Positions 24,115 to 35,564 of a stretch of 64,000 nucleotides of DNA are shown piece by piece. Made by a program: the position numbers and the translations under genes. Numbering within the stretch: position 1 is the first letter of the stretch; each line of letters starts with the position of its first letter. Source of the stretch: Pristionchus mayeri (Eukaryota > Nematoda > Chromadorea > Rhabditida > Neodiplogasteridae); assembly GCA_036245805.1 (NCBI GenBank), contig BTRK01000003.1, positions 45,808,044 through 45,872,043 of the forward strand, given 5' to 3'. The notes under the pieces are model-generated. The model made no database searches. It was not told the DNA's origin and was given only the letters and a program-made list of their open reading frames with translations.

Positions 24115-24164
24115 TCTCCATTCTCCATTCTCCATTCTCCATTCTCCATTCTCCATTCTCCATT
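24115..24164. repeat. 7-bp tandem repeat ATTCTCC, about 6 copies
   Basis: Perfect head-to-tail copies, immediately before the RTE-like LINE. They could be a microsatellite tail or insertion-site repeat linked to that element. Confidence 0.95.
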
Positions 24165-24271
24165 CGAGAGCGGGCGAGGAGTGGTCGGTTCCCACTTCTC
24201 TCTCAGCCCGGGATCGAGTGGGAGTCCCTGTCGAGTCGCCTGGACAACCTCGCGGGTAGCCTGTCCACTGG

Positions 24272-25141
24272 ATGCAAGTATCAACCATCCGAATCGGGAG
24301 CCTCAATGTGCGCACGCTCAAGTCGGACGCTCGAGTTGCTGAACTGGAAGATGCAGTGAGTGGCCTGCCCTTTGATCTCATAGCCTTACATGAACTGAGG
24401 AGGTCTGGCCATACCTCTCTTACCCTAGCAGTAAGCGGCCTTCTGCTAGTGGGATATGGTGTCCGTGCCGCTCATGGAACCGGATTCTTGATAAGCAATC
24501 ATTGGGCGCCCCATTGTGTTTTTCATTCGTTGAACGACCGATTGTCTTTCGTGGACATTCCCCCAATTGGACTGCGCGTAATCAACATCTACGCGCCCAC
24601 TTCAAGCCACTCAGATCAGGAGTACGATCGGATAATGAATGACCTATCGACCCTCATTACCTCCTCCGCTGGTCGTGTTCGTCTACCGGGTGGCGGACGA
24701 GGTCATGTAGTGGTCTGCGGAGATTTCAATGCGAAAATTGGATCAAGGCAGACACCGGATGAAACCTTCATCGGAAATCATGGACTTGGAACAAGAAACG
24801 AACGAGGGCAACGACTAGATTTTTGTGCGGAAATGCGCCTTTACGTGCACAATACACGATTCACGAAGCGAGACACGAGGAAATGGACTTGGGAAGCGCC
24901 CAACATGGCTACCCGAAACCAAATCGACTATATAATGTCTCGAAGTCCGTCGAATGTGCTAGATGTATCTGTAGTTGGAAGTCTACATTTCACTACGGAT
25001 CACAGGCTAATAATGGCAAAAATAAGAATTACAACGAAATCAAGACAGCTCTACCACCAACCTCGACGCCAAGTACATTTCGATAAGAGAATCTTCACGA
25101 GCAAACGTACAATCGATACACGGAACACTAACGAGTTATGA
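24272..25141 (+). pseudogene. RTE-like LINE endonuclease domain
   Basis: ATG start, 289 residues. An apurinic-endonuclease-like domain runs end to end: SLNVRTLKS (Asn motif), LHELRRSG (catalytic Glu), INIYAPTSS, VVCGDFNAKIG (Asp/Asn), NQIDYIMS and TTDHRLIM (DH motif). It would nick target DNA to prime reverse transcription. The frame ends early at a TGA at 25139-25141; the linker continues in another frame (SYDAIKKQLHTIRRK...), so a 1-nt indel near 25110 has cut the polyprotein. Confidence 0.85.
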
Positions 25142-25386
25142 TGCCATAAAGAAGCAGCTGCACACGATTAGAAGGAAGTCTATGGTGCCATCAGTAAAAC
25201 AAGAAAGGTTTTCTCAATCAACGAAAGCTCTATTTGCGAAGAGAAAAGAACTGAAGGATAATGCAACCACGGCACAGAAGCGAATTGAATTCTCTCTCAC
25301 TAGTAAAGCTTTACGTTTTTCAATACATGAAGATCTCAGAAAAAGGCACCTAGAAGTTGTAAGAGAGGCAGTGAGATATGGATATA
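25142..25386 (+). pseudogene. RTE LINE linker segment up to the mariner
   Basis: Open frame reading DAIKKQLHTIRRKSM... to EAVRYGY, basic and helical in character, typical of the region between endonuclease and RT. It ends at the mariner junction. The codons resume as STRRALQSSQ after 26639. Confidence 0.7.
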
Positions 25387-26637
25387 TTAGGTTGAACAGA
25401 AAGTCTTTATAAACTGTTTTGCTCGATCACTGCTCAGTGCACGAGACCTTTGGTGTTCCCTCGCCTCTAGTGAATAACACATGACAAAGGGACTATGTGG
25501 TCAACAACCTCCCATTCCACTCTTTTCATTCTGCCACTAGTAAGACCACGATGTTTGTTCCCACGGCCTTGCACATCCGCAACGTTCTGTTATTCTTATT
25601 CCTCTCTCACACTACAATGAAGGAATCGGAACGTCAGTTGGCTGAAGTCTACGAGTCATATGCCCCTCACTACCAGACCATACGCAATTGGTACCAACGC
25701 TTCGAGAAGGGGGACTTTTCCATGGATGATCGTGACCGGTCTGGGAGGCCACCCGAGCTGGATTTGGATGCACTACGGATCGTAGTGGAATCGGATCCCT
25801 TCCAAAGCACCCGCGACATGGCAGCCACACTTGGGGTATCGCAAGGCACCATAGTAAATGGTTTGGTCTCCATTGGCAAGAAGAAGAAGCTAGGCCGTTT
25901 CATACCCCACGAATTGACCCAAGACCAGCTTGACCACCGAGTTGACGATTCCCTTTCTCTACTCACTCTTCACGCTGGAGATCGATGGTTGGACCGTCTC
26001 ATAACAGGGGACGAGAAATGGGTCTACTATGAGAATCACCATAGGAGGGCACAGTGGGTGGATGCCAATGAGACCCCACAGGACGTCGCAAAGCCTGACC
26101 TTCACCCCAAGAAAATCTTGCTCTCTGTCTGGTGGGGAGTGGATGGCCCGATTTACTGGGAACTCCTACCTGAGGGGCGGACAATTACTGGATACGTCTA
26201 CACGAAACAACAACAGAATCTCAAGAAGAAAGTCGCACAATCTCCCCTGAACGGCAAGAAAGTGTACTATCAACACGATAACGCCCGACCCTATGTTGCA
26301 CGGCAGGTCAAGCAGGAGCTGTCCAAATATGGCTGGATGATTCTCCCTCATCCACCGTATTCTCCTGACTTGGCCCCTTCGAATTATTGGTTGTTCTCGA
26401 ATCTGACCCGTCATTTCGATCAGAGATCCTTCACTTCCCGTGGGGCGATCGAGGCCGCACTCAAGCAATATTTTAATTCGCGCCGAGATGGTATCTATAA
26501 GGAGGGAATCCATAAATTGCCTGAACGTTGGAGATTTGTCGTAGATAACAATGGTGCATATGTTTGATTTTGCTCTTGTGCTTTATTGTCAGAAGAAGGG
26601 AAATAAAAAGTTTATAAAGACTTTTTGTTCAACCTAA
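25387..26637 (+). mobile_element. Mariner element, family 1, inserted in the RTE LINE
   Basis: 1251 bp with TIRs starting TTAGGTTGAACAGAAAGTCT and TA on each side (25385-25386, 26638-26639). Same family as 12461-13710, opposite orientation, with a complete but catalytically altered transposase frame. Confidence 0.93.
25551..26567 (+). CDS. Mariner transposase, full length, third catalytic Asp changed to Asn
   Basis: ATG at 25551 gives 338 residues, the usual mariner length; MFVPTALHIRNVLLFLF matches the family's N-terminus better than the downstream ATG at 25617. The N-terminal half is helix-turn-helix DNA binding, with the RSGRPPEL linker at about 64-70. Catalytic positions are D154 (GDEKW), D243 (QHDNAR) and N278 (SNYWLF), where mariners have Asp at spacing 34. 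The frame is uninterrupted, but the Asn at the third metal-binding site should abolish cleavage. It could still bind family ends. Confidence 0.9.
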   Translation: MFVPTALHIRNVLLFLFLSHTTMKESERQLAEVYESYAPHYQTIRNWYQRFEKGDFSMDDRDRSGRPPELDLDALRIVVESDPFQSTRDMAATLGVSQGTIVNGLVSIGKKKKLGRFIPHELTQDQLDHRVDDSLSLLTLHAGDRWLDRLITGDEKWVYYENHHRRAQWVDANETPQDVAKPDLHPKKILLSVWWGVDGPIYWELLPEGRTITGYVYTKQQQNLKKKVAQSPLNGKKVYYQHDNARPYVARQVKQELSKYGWMILPHPPYSPDLAPSNYWLFSNLTRHFDQRSFTSRGAIEAALKQYFNSRRDGIYKEGIHKLPERWRFVVDNNGAYV

Positions 26638-26639
26638 TA

Positions 26640-28318
26640 GTACGCGCAGAGCACTGCAGTCATCGCAGATTGGACGAACACACTTGAACCAACTTCAAAA
26701 GGCAGATGGGTCAATAGCCAATTCGAAGAATGAAATGTGTTCCGTGGTGCAAAACTTTTACAATGACCTTTTCAAAAGAACCGTGCGCCCCTCAAGAATA
26801 ATCGCGAAATCAAGTGAACCCTTTCTGGAACTCTTACCGAGTGAAGTAAATCATGCAATACAGAAGATGAAAGTTGGAAAATCACCAGGTCCAGATAAAA
26901 TCACATCAGATATGCTGAAAAGTGGTGCAGACATTCTGGTCAAGCCCCTATGCTCTCTTTTCAATAAATGGATCAACGATGGAGAAATACCAGACTCACT
27001 TCCGGATTCTACAATCTCGCTAATATACAAAAAAGGAAATCATTTGGACATAGCGAATTATCGTCCCATTGCTCTCTTGAATATCATTTACAAAGTCTTT
27101 ACATCCACAATTGACACACGAATTCAAAGAACGCTCAATGCAAGACAACCCCATGAACAAGCGGGATTCAGAAGAGACTACTCTACAATCGATCATTCTT
27201 TTGTAATAACGGAACTGATCAATCGCGCAAGCAAATACGACTTTCCTCTGTATTTCGTCTTCGTTGACTACATGAAGGCTTTCGATTCGATCGAATTTGA
27301 TGCTGTTTGGAGATCATTGTTAATTCAAGAAGTTCACCCCAAGATAGTGAATATACTGAAGGAAATCTATAGCAGAGGACGAGTATATGTGAGGATGGGA
27401 AATGAAAAGGTCAAGATCGATGTAGAAAGAGGAGTCAGGCAGGGTGATCCTTTGTCCCCACACATATTCAATGCTGTCTTGGAAGAATGCATGAATAAGT
27501 TGGATTGGGAGAGATATGGAGTCAACATTGATGGGAAGAAATTGCATCATTTACGATATGCGGATGATGTAGTTCTGATCTCACATGACCCAATCGAATT
27601 GAAAAACATGATCGACGACTTATGCCGAGAAAGTAAAAAAGTTGATCTCATTGTGAATAAGAAAAAGACAGTCGGGATGACAAACAGAAGTCAAAGTGCG
27701 CTGCTGATTGATGGTGAACCTCTGATTTATGTGAACTACTTCATCTACCTCGGCATCCGAGTTTCCTTTGATCAAAATCTCATGTTAGAAGTGAACCGAC
27801 GAATTGGAAGTGCCTGGAAAGGATTTAATCGATTCTTTGCCTTCTTGAGAAATCGACGAATTGAGATGGGATTCAAAGCGAGAGTATACAAGATGTGCGT
27901 TGAACCCGCTTTCCTATATGGGAGCGAGTTATGGAATTCAACAAAGAAGATAAGAACCCGTCTAATTGTTGCTCAGAGATCAATGATGAGGAAAATGGCC
28001 GGAGTTACTAGATTTGACAGGAGAACGAACGAATGGCTATCACAGAAAGTGCCTATTCCGGATGTCAGAGTACAGTCAACGTACAGGAAATGGAAGCTAG
28101 CTAGACGTATTTCGTTACTAAATGATGACAGATGGACGAAGAGAGTTATGGAGTGGACGCCCCTTGATCGTGTAAGACCTACAGGGAGACCTAAGGCAAG
28201 ATGGCGCGATGACATGACTCGTCAATGTGGAGCTGGCTGGAGCAGCATGTGCAGAAGAGACCCCGACCTATGGAACACGAGCATCATTCAACAGGCCCAG
28301 ACCCTGATGGTTGAATAA
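26640..28318 (+). pseudogene. RTE-like LINE reverse transcriptase
   Basis: Open from the mariner junction to the TAA at 28318. RT blocks are complete: KSPGPDKI, ANYRPIALL, motif A VDYMKAFDSI, motif B RQGDPLSPHIF and motif C YADDVVLI, then a thumb and a Trp/Arg-rich C-terminus (RPTGRPKARWRDD). There are no internal stops, so RT is intact, but it is separated from its endonuclease by the mariner and the upstream frameshift. The frame is called from the junction and not from the TTG near 26684. Confidence 0.88.
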
Positions 28319-28887
28319 ATATGTATATATTGCGAATCAGTGATCCATTATTCGATTTCACAAATTCGATTTCAAGATTATTACTAATTAATTTATTGCA
28401 GACCTGTTTTTCTGTCCATTCAGGAGAAAGCGGATTAACCAACGAATTTTGGTATGAAGTTCGGTTTTATTCTCACTTTTTGTTATTGAGTGTGAGAGCG
28501 ACGAAAGTGCTAATATAATTTGCCAGAAAATTGAGTATTTTTAGCAGCAGCATCTACTCATAATTGACTTGCAACAATCTGGCTTTGCTAAAGCGGTAAA
28601 TGATAACCTGTGCTCACCTTGGTTCCCAATTTTGATCTTACTGACCTCAATATACCTTTTCGGCATGTGGTCTACGATTACTTCAGAAAATATTTTCCTC
28701 CTTGCTGCCATTTCTGTTCTAATACAGCTAGAGACTTGAAATTTGGATTGGATGTGGTAAAGCCATTCAGGAACACTTATATTTTGTTAGGAGCCATAAG
28801 GTTGAGTTTGAGCTCCGCTATGCGTTTTTTACTATTTTCCTGCAAAGGAGGAAAATAGTGGAAAGGGAAAATAGTGGACGAATTGAC
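28319..28887. other. Intergenic, decayed dispersed repeat
   Basis: Includes GTGTGAGAGCGACGAAAGTG at about 28490 and TTGACTTGCAACAATCTG at about 28563, both shared loosely with other parts of the window. No gene. Confidence 0.4.
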
Positions 28888-29655
28888 AACTTCCGCAGAT
28901 TTTTAAAGTTTCAGACCAATTATTCTTCACTGTTCACTAGTGATACGCTTCCAAATCGACATCACAATCATATGTGGAGTTATTGGATATATATCAATAG
29001 TTTAAATCGCGTTGCAAATGCGTTTTTATGTTTCAAAAGTCATGCTTTTCACCACTGAAATCACAAATTTCCCTGTTGATAACTCAACATTTCAAGATCA
29101 TTATGCGTGTTAGCTACATAAATAGTATAGTATGCTTAGCCGTGAATAAGAATGTGTGGCACAGACCTCCAACAATGTTTCGATGCTCCGATTTCTGAGG
29201 TTAAAATATTGAAAATCTATTGCTTCGGAAATGCAAACAAGCCGTTTTTGAGAAAGACTGCGTGAATTCTAATGAGTTATATTTTGACTCATTAGAATTC
29301 GCACAGTCTCACTCAACAACGGCTTGTTTGCATTTCCGAAGCAATCGATTTTCCATATTTGAGCGTCAGAAATCGGTGCATCGAAACATTGTTACAGGTT
29401 TGTGCCACCAATTCTTATTCACGGCTAAGCATACTATACTATTTATGTTGCTAAAACGTATAATGATCTCGAAATGTTGAGTTATCAACAGGGAAATTTG
29501 TTATTTCAGTGGTGAAAAGCATGATTTTTGATCGCGATGGAAACTATTGATATATATTCAATAACTCCGCATATGAATCGTGATGTCGATTTGGAAGCGT
29601 ATCACTAGTGAATAGTGAAGAATGATTGGTCTGAAATTTCAAAAAACTGCGGAAG
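28888..29655. mobile_element. Near-perfect hairpin element, about 380-bp arms, 9-nt loop
   Basis: 28888-29277 pairs with 29287-29655. The centre reads GAATTCTAATGAGT, a 9-base loop TATATTTTG, then ACTCATTAGAATTC. The right arm is about 21 bp shorter. It encodes no protein. A transcript from it would be an almost continuous double-stranded RNA. Confidence 0.88.
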
Positions 29656-30308
29656 TTCTCATTTCGAGGAATAATATCAGTTCTTCGTCACTAAAAACAT
29701 GGTGTTTTCATAAGTCATGCGAATTCTACGATAAATTTGGCACAAAATATATCGAAACTGGAGGGTGGAGGTGACTTTGAGAGGGGTAGTTCCGGCGTTG
29801 TATGAACAAATGTGCGAAAAAATGCACATTTTGATCGATTTCCGGCTTCCTGATAGCTTATTTATTTCAAAAACGTAAATGCTAGAATATCTTTTCAAGC
29901 TCTTTCGAATGATCTATATCACAAGGTCGAAATCTAAAATTTGAAATTATCGAAATCAAAATCGATATTTTCCTTTCAACTCTCGAACGAACGATTACTG
30001 GTCCCTAGTGGTCATATTCTGAAAGTTTGAGCACTAGGCGATCATTTTGACGGAGTTGTGCCACTATCTCACCCTTTCACTGAGTTCTTACGGAGAACGC
30101 GTTTTAATTAGTATCGATCAGTGGATGGAATGTTATTTGATGCCACAGGGTTCGGAGTTCTATGATAATTGAATCTAAATCTGGCGTAGCGCTTTTGCAG
30201 TTGTGTGAAACGATAAATCAGTGAGAGCATCGGCGTTGTGGATTTTTTTGTTTAGTGATTTTTTTTCAATAGTTTCTGTGCATGCACTGTAGCATCGCAT
30301 GTCTACTG
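29656..30308. other. Non-coding, partly repeat family Y
   Basis: The part at about 30110-30308 continues the repeat of 30309-31480: its reverse complement is recognisable at 43640-43810. The earlier part is unassigned. Confidence 0.5.
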
Positions 30309-33300
30309 TGGCGCATTAGTGCAAGCATTTTTAACGAAGTTTTTTATTAAAATTTAATTCACTTCTTGCAGGATCTGTTCAGAAGTCAGCGGGAAACCGA
30401 TGCAAATGGTGACAAATAGGTTTTTTTGCACATTTCGCAGTCGTCGCATTCTCGCCACAATAGTATTTCAAAAGCACCAGTGTTTAGAAATAGACGATGT
30501 TAATAGGGATTACAAAAAATTATATTACTCGACAAGAATAGGAACTGATATTGTTTTGAAGATTATTGTGTCTTACAATTAGGTTCTGATTTTACTGTCG
30601 ATGGCAGAAATTCTTTTGAATTCGGAATTCGCAAGACGCCTCTGTTTAGACCATTTCTTCCATCCGAGTTTCACTCGAACGAATTAAGGTGAGCAAGGTG
30701 CGTTTCTCTCTAAGCAATCGCAAAAGAAAACTGAATCACCTTGAAATTTCGCGCCCAATCAATAATTTCATCTGTTGAAATATTCATTCCCTGTCTTCAA
30801 GAGTGAGTGTGTAGGAGTCCGATGAAAGAGAAAAATTATTCGACAATCGCTCGTTGTAATTGACTTGTAAAAATCGGACTTGGCTTTGTGGATAAATTAC
30901 AACTCCAGTTTGCCTGGGGTCCAAAGTTTTCCTCATCTTTGCAAAAATTTCGGAATTTAGTGTTAGATTACTTTACGGTATATAAAGGCCTGCGATATTT
31001 TCCTTTTTATATCTCCCCTCTATGGACCCATCAATTGTGTGTAAAATTAATAAAAATAATTATCAGCACGCGCCTCATTATACAGGAAAGTAGTAGTTAT
31101 TGTTTTCTTTACGATTCTTGCACAAAGACATATTATTGAAATTATAATCAAATCCCGTGTTTCATTGAATGCCTGAAACATGACAGTAATGTGGAAGATA
31201 AGTGAGATGTTCTGAACTGTATATCACCAGTGAATCTCCCATTTTGGCTGAAAGGAGAAAGTTGGATACAGAATCTGATTATGAATCCTAATAAAGTAAA
31301 AAAGGATTCGAAGAGGGAATGGAAATTGTTAGCATAAACGGATGGTCAGTACTAGTGAAACGAATGCTGGTCTCGCTTTCGATGTTGAGTGAAACGGGAA
31401 AACAGATACCGGAGATCTGAATCGATCCGGACCGATACGAATACCGGATACCGGAGATCGATCGAATTAATGTAAGCAAGGGTTGTCAATATCCACGAAA
31501 TCAAATATACGACCACGTTCATAGCACCAATACGCACCGTGTTTCTTGTTTTTAGTATAATCACGTTTTGAAAATTGTGGGAATTTTTTACTTTATTAGC
31601 ACACGGAATTGTGCTGCATCAATCTTACTTTGCTAAACGGAGAAAGCAATACTCACGTTCACGTTCACTTAGAATTTCAGAACATTATATGTATTACCTC
31701 ACATGTGTCATAATATATGTGCTATTTGAGAATTCGGCTTTACAGCGATAATTTTGAATGCGACAATCGAATTTAGGCAGACGAGCGGCAGTCCTAGGAC
31801 GAGACTATGAAAAATAAACTGAAATGAAAAACTGAAATAGCTTTCTATGAAGAAACTATTGCTTATTGCACGGGTTATGAGATGTGAATGTATTTCCCGT
31901 GAATGTATTCTTTCTTGGGTGAGCCTCCTTCTCTCTCTCTGTTGTTCTCATTCCGAGGAAGTCATTAATTTTGTAACTTTCCACAATTATACTTTTTTCT
32001 CAGATGCTTTCTGTCTCACAAACTGAGGAAACATGCAAATTTGAATATTTTCAAGATGATCCATGCGTAGAAATGAATAGCGAAACAGGGTCCAAGTCTC
32101 AACAGTCCAGGTGAACTCTGGATGTGATTTATCCACATAGATGATTCTGATTTTGGCAATCCAATTACATGCAGTTGCCATCGATCACAATTATTCCACT
32201 TTCATTTATTCTTTTTCTTTCTTATTTTCTTTTGTGCACGCCCAATCATGGCACGTTATGCAGGCCGAGAAAATATATTAACTAGTGCTGTTGCGGAAAA
32301 AAAGTAGGGGGATGGAGGAGAAGATAAAACAATCTGGTGTTAAAAGTTGAAGGAAGAAAAAGGAGAACTTTCGCAATTTGAATTCGCGCGATTTTAAATA
32401 ATTTTCTTTGAAGATACAGTCGCGAGCATAAGTCACCGGGCACTTTTGGAATGGGTTTGAATTTTTTAACCAGGAAAATTTTAATTGTGCAACTAGGATG
32501 TTATGCACCAACTTCATCGGAGATTTTTCTTTTTGATATTGGGGTATGACGCACAGTCGTTGTGTAGTGATGACGCAATCAAAATTCACCTTTTCAAAAC
32601 GGCATTATTCTTATATGGATTTTTCCCAGCTCGCCAAACTTTCTGAGGCTGGAGTCATGCCCGAGGCCTACCAAGAGACAATTTTTGAGACCGCACATTT
32701 GCTGCAGCCTTGCTGCAAAATCGAGGTCGAAAATTCAGATCTCGGCTCCTAGTCAAGCTAGATACTGGTTCAAGGCATCAAAATGATCGCCATCATGAGT
32801 AGAGACCATCCTGTGAATATGAAAACAATATCTCGAAATTTGCCCCGAAAAAATCACTTTTTTATGACCATTTTTTGACATTAAATGTAGGTAAAAACCT
32901 GGTTTTTGCATAGTAATCTTTAAAATTTATTGAAGATCTGATTTCCAAATTTTTAGAGCGATTGAATATCTTTCCTGCCCGCGGCGTGCGTTTTTCCGAG
33001 GTATACTAGGGTCGGGAAACACATTGTTTACGAGAGAGTATCTGAGAGAATGAATATATGCTTGGCAATAGGACAAAAATGGAAATCCTCCTAAATGTGC
33101 ATACATATAGTACTCAGTGAGTATAGCTCAGATGTGGCTTATTTAGTGTTCTAATAGTGTTTCAATATCTCATTTGGGGACGTACTATTTAAGAAAAGTA
33201 TGAAGCTGCTCATTTGTGTGTATTATCTGGCGTGATCTGTAGAATGAAGCAGCATAGGTATCTGCATTTTGTTGGATACTTTCAATTGACTCACAAACTG

Positions 33301-34207
33301 AGCAAATGCGCACGCTGTTAATGTTATGATCACATATATATTTGTCATGAAAGGAAAAGGGAAACTATTCGCGAATGTCCTGGTGAACTTGGGCTGTGAT
33401 TTATCCATATAGCAGAGTTACATTGTTGCAAGACAATACTAGCACGGTGCCTGAGTTTCAATAATCCAACTTTCGAACGCGCGGTGGTTGCTTTTCGGAA
33501 TTCGCTCATACAGGTGATTATGTTTATATCGCATTTTTCGATTATTTGCTACCTCGACTACCTTGCCAGGATGTGTAGTAGAGTTCTGGCAACACGAAAT
33601 AAGAGCGAAATAAGATATAGGCTAATTGGATCTAGGCCATTAACTGCAGCTAGTGATTATTGGAAATATTCGAATGCAGGAACGGTATGGAGGGGGTACG
33701 GTAGCGAACAAGGCGATTCCGAGCACTCATGATCGAGAATACAAACATACCATTACTCGGAAATAGGCGTGGCTTATTGAGTATTACAAGTGGGTTAACA
33801 ATGATGGTTATTTCAGGGGTTCTCTGTCCGTGCCCTCTCGTCCACCCGACAGTAACTTGAACAAATGAAGATGATCGAATGTCAGCTCTGTCTAAGCGAA
33901 CACAGAAAGATCTTAATTTAGGCGAAAGCTGTCGAATGCTCACGATTGGATTAAGATATTGGGATTTCAAATAGCCTGCTAGAAAATTACTCCTCTGTTA
34001 CTGTACAATGCGTGTAAGATCTGGATTGTTGTATTTTTTTTTAAATGTAAAAAAAAAATTTGTAAAGCCTGAATAAAATTAATGCCGATGACTCAATCGT
34101 TCTTACTTGATAAGGTTGTTGATTGTAGTTGTCGTTTTCTCGCTTCGCGATTATCACAAAGGAACGCTTGGTCGAGAAACAGGCAATTATTCCGGGACCA
34201 GATAATA

Positions 34208-35449
34208 TTGGGGTGTCCGGAAAGTTCGTATAATTTTTTGTTTTTATTTTGTATTCAATGCTTTACAATTCTCAGTGACCAATGTATGCCCCCTTCTTTC
34301 TCACTACCTCCCTCCAGCGATTGGGCAGGGTCTCGATTCCTCTCTTCCAGAATGCGGGTTTCTTTGAGACCGCCCAGTTCACGAAAGCCCTCACAACTTC
34401 ATCTCGAGTCTTGACCTTCTTTCCTTTGCAGAAGTCAGAGAGAGAGCGGAAGCAGTGGTAGTCGCATGGGGAGAGATCCGGGGAATACGGTGGATGGGGA
34501 ATCCTCTCGATCTTCAGCTCGTCCATTTTCTTCTGGGTCATCTTCGCTCGATGTGGGCGAGCATTGTCCATCAGAAGAAGAATTTTGCCCTGGTTCAGGA
34601 GTCTGGGAGGGACTCTGATCGCGACATCTTCCAGTTGTTCAGAGAAGAGGTCGGCATTGATGCTGGTGCCAGGGGCGAGGATCTCCCAGTAGATGGGACC
34701 GAGCACTGAGAAGAAGAAGCAGAGGAGTTCCTTCTTTCCGTGCTCTTCCTTCTTCGGGACGGGCGTGGGCTTCTCATCTGCATCCACCCATTGCAGTCTC
34801 CTCACAGGGTTATCATACGTGATCCACTTCTCATCTGTAGCGATGATGGAATTGACCCATCGAAGATTGGATCTACGATGGAGTAATTCCCGACAGACTT
34901 GAACACGATTTTTCAGCTGTTCGGGGGAGAGGTCATGGGGAATCACTTGTTGGGGTTTCGGCTTCTTCCCAGATCGATGGAGGATATCGGACACCGTTGA
35001 TCTGGGAGTACCAGTATCCTTCTTCAACTCACGCACACTGGCCATGGGCTTGCGCTTCAGTGTACGGAGAACGAGAGGCTGATCGAGGGAGGGAGGGCGT
35101 CCAGAGCGGGGTTGATCATCGAGACCAAACTCCCATTTCTTTAAGCGGGAGAACCACTTATAGCAGAAGGGTATGGAGGGGGCGTCAGCTCCTTCCGACT
35201 GGGCCAGGGCAGAGTGGGCCTCCTTCACGGATCTGCCAAGACGGTAGTAATGAAGTAAAACTGCTCGGAGGTAGAGATGGGAGTCCATCACATGAATCAA
35301 TGTAGCAACTAGGAGACTGATTAAATCCTCTCACTACTCAACGTCAGAATGATGCAATACATGTTTGACAAACAGATTGCGCAATCACTGCATTTGATCG
35401 CGAACTGACTTTTTTCCGAAGCATTATACGAACTTTCCGGACACCCCAA
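34208..35449 (-). mobile_element. Mariner element, family 2, apparently intact (1242 bp)
   Basis: TIRs start TTGGGGTGTCCGGAAAGTTC and are flanked by TA (34206-34207, 35450-35451). The transposase is complete. Ends differ from family 1, so this is a separate mariner lineage. Confidence 0.94.
34272..35288 (-). CDS. Mariner transposase (family 2), intact DD34D
   Basis: ATG at 35288, 338 residues, stop at 34272. N-terminal helix-turn-helix region, RSGRPPSLDQ linker at about 61-70, a second helix-turn-helix (DTGTPRSTVSDIL), then D152 (TDEKW), D241 (LMDNARPH) and D276 (SPCDYH), with 34 residues between the last two. No stop or frameshift. The enzyme would excise and integrate the element at TA. 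It is one of two candidates in the window for an active source. Confidence 0.92.
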   Translation of the reverse strand: MDSHLYLRAVLLHYYRLGRSVKEAHSALAQSEGADAPSIPFCYKWFSRLKKWEFGLDDQPRSGRPPSLDQPLVLRTLKRKPMASVRELKKDTGTPRSTVSDILHRSGKKPKPQQVIPHDLSPEQLKNRVQVCRELLHRRSNLRWVNSIIATDEKWITYDNPVRRLQWVDADEKPTPVPKKEEHGKKELLCFFFSVLGPIYWEILAPGTSINADLFSEQLEDVAIRVPPRLLNQGKILLLMDNARPHRAKMTQKKMDELKIERIPHPPYSPDLSPCDYHCFRSLSDFCKGKKVKTRDEVVRAFVNWAVSKKPAFWKRGIETLPNRWREVVRKKGAYIGH

Positions 35450-35534
35450 TACAAATATATCATTAAAGAAATATCAAAAAATAGGGAATAATCGTACACT
35501 TTCTGGATTCTATCATTGATGCTTATAGAAAATA

Positions 35535-35550
35535 TCACGCCTCTCACGAG
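35535..35550 (+). repeat. Orphan MITE end TCACGCCTCTCACGAG
   Basis: Exact 16-bp match to the ends of the 8783-9802 MITE, preceded by TA. The rest of the element is absent. It lies 14 bp before the acceptor of the PH-like exon. Confidence 0.7.
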
Positions 35551-35564
35551 GATTTTCATGCAAG

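Larger units (their letters stand above)
24165..28330 (+). mobile_element. RTE-like LINE, interrupted by a mariner
   Basis: Endonuclease (24272-25141), linker and RT (26640-28318) are collinear, and together match the single-ORF RTE plan. A mariner (25387-26637) interrupts it. Joining across the mariner and one TA keeps the reading frame. A separate frameshift lies near 25110. Both outer boundaries are approximate; the 3' end after the stop at 28318 is not defined. Confidence 0.85.
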
